DNA from: Lachnospiraceae bacterium NE2001
GTDB lineage: Bacteria; Bacillota; Clostridia; Lachnospirales; Lachnospiraceae
NCBI GenBank assembly: GCA_900110635.1
Contig: FOEK01000013.1
Span: 32,294 to 96,293, forward strand
Direction of reading: 5' to 3'
Length of the DNA stretch: 64,000 nucleotides
The position numbers and the translations under genes were made by a program. This document shows positions 62,573-64,000 of the stretch, in pieces. The notes beneath the pieces were generated by a model. That model made no database searches and had not been told where the DNA came from. It saw only the letters and a list, made by a program, of their open reading frames with translations. Within the stretch, counting starts at the first letter, position 1, and each line of letters starts with the position of its first letter.

Positions 62573-62645
62573 TAGCGGGAACCGGATTTGAACCGGCAAC
62601 CTCCGGGTTATGGGCCCGGCTATCTTCCATTGATAATATCCCGCG
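62573..62645 (-). tRNA. Initiator-like tRNA-fMet (CAT), array
   Basis: Anticodon stem CCGGG/CCCGG with loop CCCATAA carries the three G-C pairs of initiators; the first acceptor pair is a C-T mismatch (initiators have C-A), discriminator A, rest GCGGGA/TCCCGC. Confidence 0.87.
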
Positions 62646-62646
62646 A

Positions 62647-62718
62647 TTGGAAATGTAGGACTCGAACCTCTCCCCTAGAATCCAAATCTAGTATGCTAAC
62701 CATTACACCACACTCCCA
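62647..62718 (-). tRNA. tRNA-Pro (TGG), array
   Basis: Acceptor TGGGAGT/ATTTCCA, loop TTTGGAT (TGG). T-stem AGAGG/CCTAC has two mismatches, so it may be weakly folded. Confidence 0.87.
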
Positions 62719-62725
62719 ATATAAG

Positions 62726-62797
62726 CGACTATGAAGGGAATCGAACCCTTACCTCCAGAGAGACAATCTGGTACGCTAACCGTTACGCCACACAGCC
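62726..62797 (-). tRNA. tRNA-Asp (GTC), array
   Basis: Acceptor GGCTGTG/CATAGTC, loop TTGTCTC (GTC), discriminator G. Confidence 0.92.
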
Positions 62798-62804
62798 ATA
62801 GTGG

Positions 62805-62871
62805 AGTATCTATTGTCCGCTGAAACTAAAGACTTCCGTTCCACAATCAATAATATCCGTCCAATAGACAC
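62805..62871 (-). other. tRNA-sized element with acceptor-like ends, no clear anticodon
   Basis: 67 nt between tRNA-Asp and tRNA-Thr. Ends GTGTCTA and TAGATAC pair like an acceptor, and a TTTCAGC stretch resembles a T-loop, but no anticodon arm with T33 can be drawn. It could be a decayed tRNA, perhaps the missing valine. Confidence 0.4.
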
Positions 62872-62874
62872 CTA

Positions 62875-62947
62875 AGCTTCCAGAGGGAATCGAACCCACA
62901 ACCTCCTGATTACAAATCAGATGCTCTACCAGTTGAGCTATGAAAGC
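62875..62947 (-). tRNA. tRNA-Thr (TGT), array
   Basis: Acceptor GCTTTCA/TGGAAGC, loop TTTGTAA (TGT). Discriminator T is unusual. Confidence 0.92.
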
Positions 62948-62960
62948 ATATTTAATTGTA

Positions 62961-63032
62961 AGTGGATAGCGAGAATCGAACTCGCACCATTTGTTTGGAA
63001 GACAAATATACTAACCGTTATACGATACCCAC
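62961..63032 (-). tRNA. tRNA-Gly (TCC), array
   Basis: Acceptor GTGGGTA/TATCCAC, loop CTTCCAA (TCC), discriminator T as usual for glycine. Confidence 0.92.
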
Positions 63033-63035
63033 AGG

Positions 63036-63066
63036 TGAGCGAGAGAAGTGCCTGTTTTCTCCCGCT
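63036..63066. repeat. Hairpin with GAGAGAAGTGCCTGT, one arm of an inverted repeat pair
   Basis: GAGCGAGAGAA pairs with TTCTCCCGCTC (one wobble). The segment CGAGAGAAGTGCCTGT (63040-63055) recurs inverted at 63620-63635. No T-run on either strand. It fills the gap between tRNA-Gly and tRNA-Arg. Confidence 0.6.
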
Positions 63067-63102
63067 CTATAATAATATTAAAGAGAAGCATTTGCTTCTG
63101 AG

Positions 63103-63174
63103 CAGACCATAAGGGAGTTGAACCCTTACCTCATCGTTCGTAGCGACGCGTTCTATCCGTTATACTAATGGTCT
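63103..63174 (-). tRNA. tRNA-Arg (ACG), array
   Basis: Acceptor AGACCAT/ATGGTCT, loop CTACGAA (ACG, expected to be edited to inosine), discriminator G. Confidence 0.92.
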
Positions 63175-63176
63175 AG

Positions 63177-63249
63177 TGGAGCGTACAGGCTTCGAACCTG
63201 CGACCTTCTGCTTGCAAAACAGACGCTCTCCCAACTGAGCTAACACCCC
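63177..63249 (-). tRNA. tRNA-Ala (TGC), array
   Basis: Acceptor GGGGTGT/ACGCTCC, loop TTTGCAA (TGC), discriminator A. First tRNA of the array in the direction of transcription. Confidence 0.93.
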
Positions 63250-63266
63250 ATAATTCTATATAAAAC

Positions 63267-63308
63267 AAAAACCGTCTGCATCTTGGAATACCCTGATACA
63301 GACGGTTT
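63267..63308 (-). terminator. Terminator of the 56-codon small ORF, upstream of tRNA-Ala
   Basis: Minus strand AAACCGTCTG with CAGACGGTTT, 10-bp perfect stem, followed by TTG-type T-run; 18 bases before tRNA-Ala. Confidence 0.85.
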
Positions 63309-63333
63309 GATATCTTTCATAAGCAAAATGTGC

Positions 63334-63504
63334 CTAATATCGCCTGTATCTATACCTATTTCTATCCCAATCCTTATCTTTTCCTTCTTTGCCGGCTATG
63401 GCCATCTGATCAAACTGAGGGGCCTGAAGGCATGAGAAATTAAACCCACTTGTCGTAGGTCGAATAATGACATTTATTCTGTTCATTACTACTAAAGATC
63501 TCAT
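63334..63504 (-). CDS. Small ORF (56 aa) at the head of the tRNA array
   Basis: From ATG 63504, with AAGGA 8 bases upstream. Begins MRSLVVMNRINVIIRPTTSG, has a Cys-Gln-Ala middle and a basic tail DWDRNRYRYRRY. A terminator lies 26 bases after the stop codon. The frame extends to 63552 but the inner ATG has the better site. No relative recognised. Confidence 0.5.
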   Translation of the reverse strand: MRSLVVMNRINVIIRPTTSGFNFSCLQAPQFDQMAIAGKEGKDKDWDRNRYRYRRY

Positions 63505-63591
63505 TTGCTTTTCCTTACCTCTTTCATCAGATTTGTTTATCAATAATTTCAATTTCTATGTGTTTAATGATTTCAAAAAAATATGCCCATA

Positions 63592-63635
63592 TCTCCGTTT
63601 AGACATAACAAACGGAGAGACAGGCACTTCTCTCG
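63592..63635. repeat. Hairpin TCTCCGTTT/AAACGGAGA and inverted copy of GAGAGAAGTGCCTGT
   Basis: A 9-bp perfect stem with loop AGACATAAC (63592-63618), directly followed by ACAGGCACTTCTCTCG (63620-63635), the complement of 63040-63055. The remaining stretch to 63710 shows nothing else recognisable. Confidence 0.55.
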
Positions 63636-63709
63636 AAACATAATATACTAAATCTCAAGTTAGATGTCAACAACTTTTTGAAAAAATTTTGATTTTTATA
63701 AGTCATTTT

Positions 63710-64000
63710 TGATAATGTCCTATTAAACCACAAATAAAAATGTCCCAATGTGATATAATATCCTCTCACTTGAGAGGAGGACATGATGAGGAGAATTGAC
63801 TTAAATATGGATGAACAAAAGAAGTATGAAGTAGTAAAACGACTTGTAGACGAAGGAGGAAGCAAGAATCGAGCAGCACTCTCTCTTGGAATAACTAAGA
63901 GACATCTTAATCGACTGATCAATGCTTATAAAGAAAAAGGTAAAGCTGCCTTCTCACATGGCAACAAAGGTCGAAAACCTGTATCAACTATACCTGATAA
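63710..64000 (+). mobile_element. Left end of an insertion sequence (truncated by window)
   Basis: Repeated AATGTCC motifs (63714-63720 and 63749-63755) lie before the transposase gene, in a place where a terminal repeat is expected. The right end is outside the window, so the exact terminus and target duplication cannot be set. Confidence 0.55.
63786..64000 (+). CDS. Transposase N-terminus (ISNCY-like), 3' truncated
   Basis: 71 residues visible, open at the window edge. Starts MRRIDLNMDEQKKYEVVKRL with GAGGAGG upstream; the ATG three bases earlier is too close to this site. An N-terminal helix-turn-helix (RAALSLGITKRHLNRLINAYKEKG) followed by AFSHGNKGRKP matches the start of ISNCY-type transposases common in Firmicutes. 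The catalytic part is not visible. Confidence 0.8.
   Translation, partial: MRRIDLNMDEQKKYEVVKRLVDEGGSKNRAALSLGITKRHLNRLINAYKEKGKAAFSHGNKGRKPVSTIPD

Overview
The window looks like the chromosome of a low-GC Gram-positive gut or rumen anaerobe of the Lachnospiraceae (Butyrivibrio or a close relative). This is inferred from gene content: a T-box leader, a LytR-CpsA-Psr protein, GH39 xylosidase, many c-di-GMP proteins and OhrR-type regulation. No rRNA or marker gene fixes the species. Nearly every gene lies on the minus strand; the plus-strand genes are a truncated GAF-like protein at the left edge, the GH39 enzyme, an Rrf2 regulator and a transposase at the right edge.

Layout. 1-9.3 kb: a MoxR / DUF58 / transglutaminase operon, then PAP2 phosphatase, D-aminoacyl-tRNA deacylase, a membrane HD-GYP protein and a DHH phosphoesterase. 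9.4-17.1 kb: a two-component system beside an ABC exporter of the FtsX type, and an LCP cell-wall ligase. 17.2-32.7 kb: single housekeeping and hydrolytic genes, a group-2-like sigma factor, an erythromycin-esterase-like protein, tRNA-Pro and a PAS-GGDEF protein. 32.8-48.3 kb: amino-acid metabolism. A tryptophan T-box precedes an ACT-domain gene and trpEGDCFBA, followed by carAB with its own promoter and attenuator-like leader. Upstream lie cysK and metY and a divergent Rrf2 regulator with three repeated operator-like sites. 48.3-55.6 kb: a compact cassette of TelA, a large AAA ATPase and two unrecognised proteins, flanked by a DUF3737 beta-helix protein and a rhodanese-TtcA fusion. 55.8-60.4 kb: acetyltransferase, glycine-zipper protein, GGDEF-EAL protein and an OhrR-like regulator with a glutathione peroxidase.

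60.5-63.3 kb is the most unusual part: a dense minus-strand array of 25 recognisable tRNA genes, often 1-5 nt apart, covering 19 amino acids plus an initiator-like tRNA; valine is missing. It contains a class-II-like tRNA with anticodon TAT, a tRNA remnant without an anticodon arm, and three small ORFs (30, 40 and 56 codons), each followed by a terminator and then a tRNA block. A partial insertion sequence begins just to its right. Arrays like this are known from mobile elements and large phages, so the region may be acquired.

Two families of intergenic repeats run through the window. One is a GGGGACGG-type palindrome found just after stop codons, including inside the trp operon. The other consists of short stem-loops with TTC triloops, sometimes in tandem arrays.
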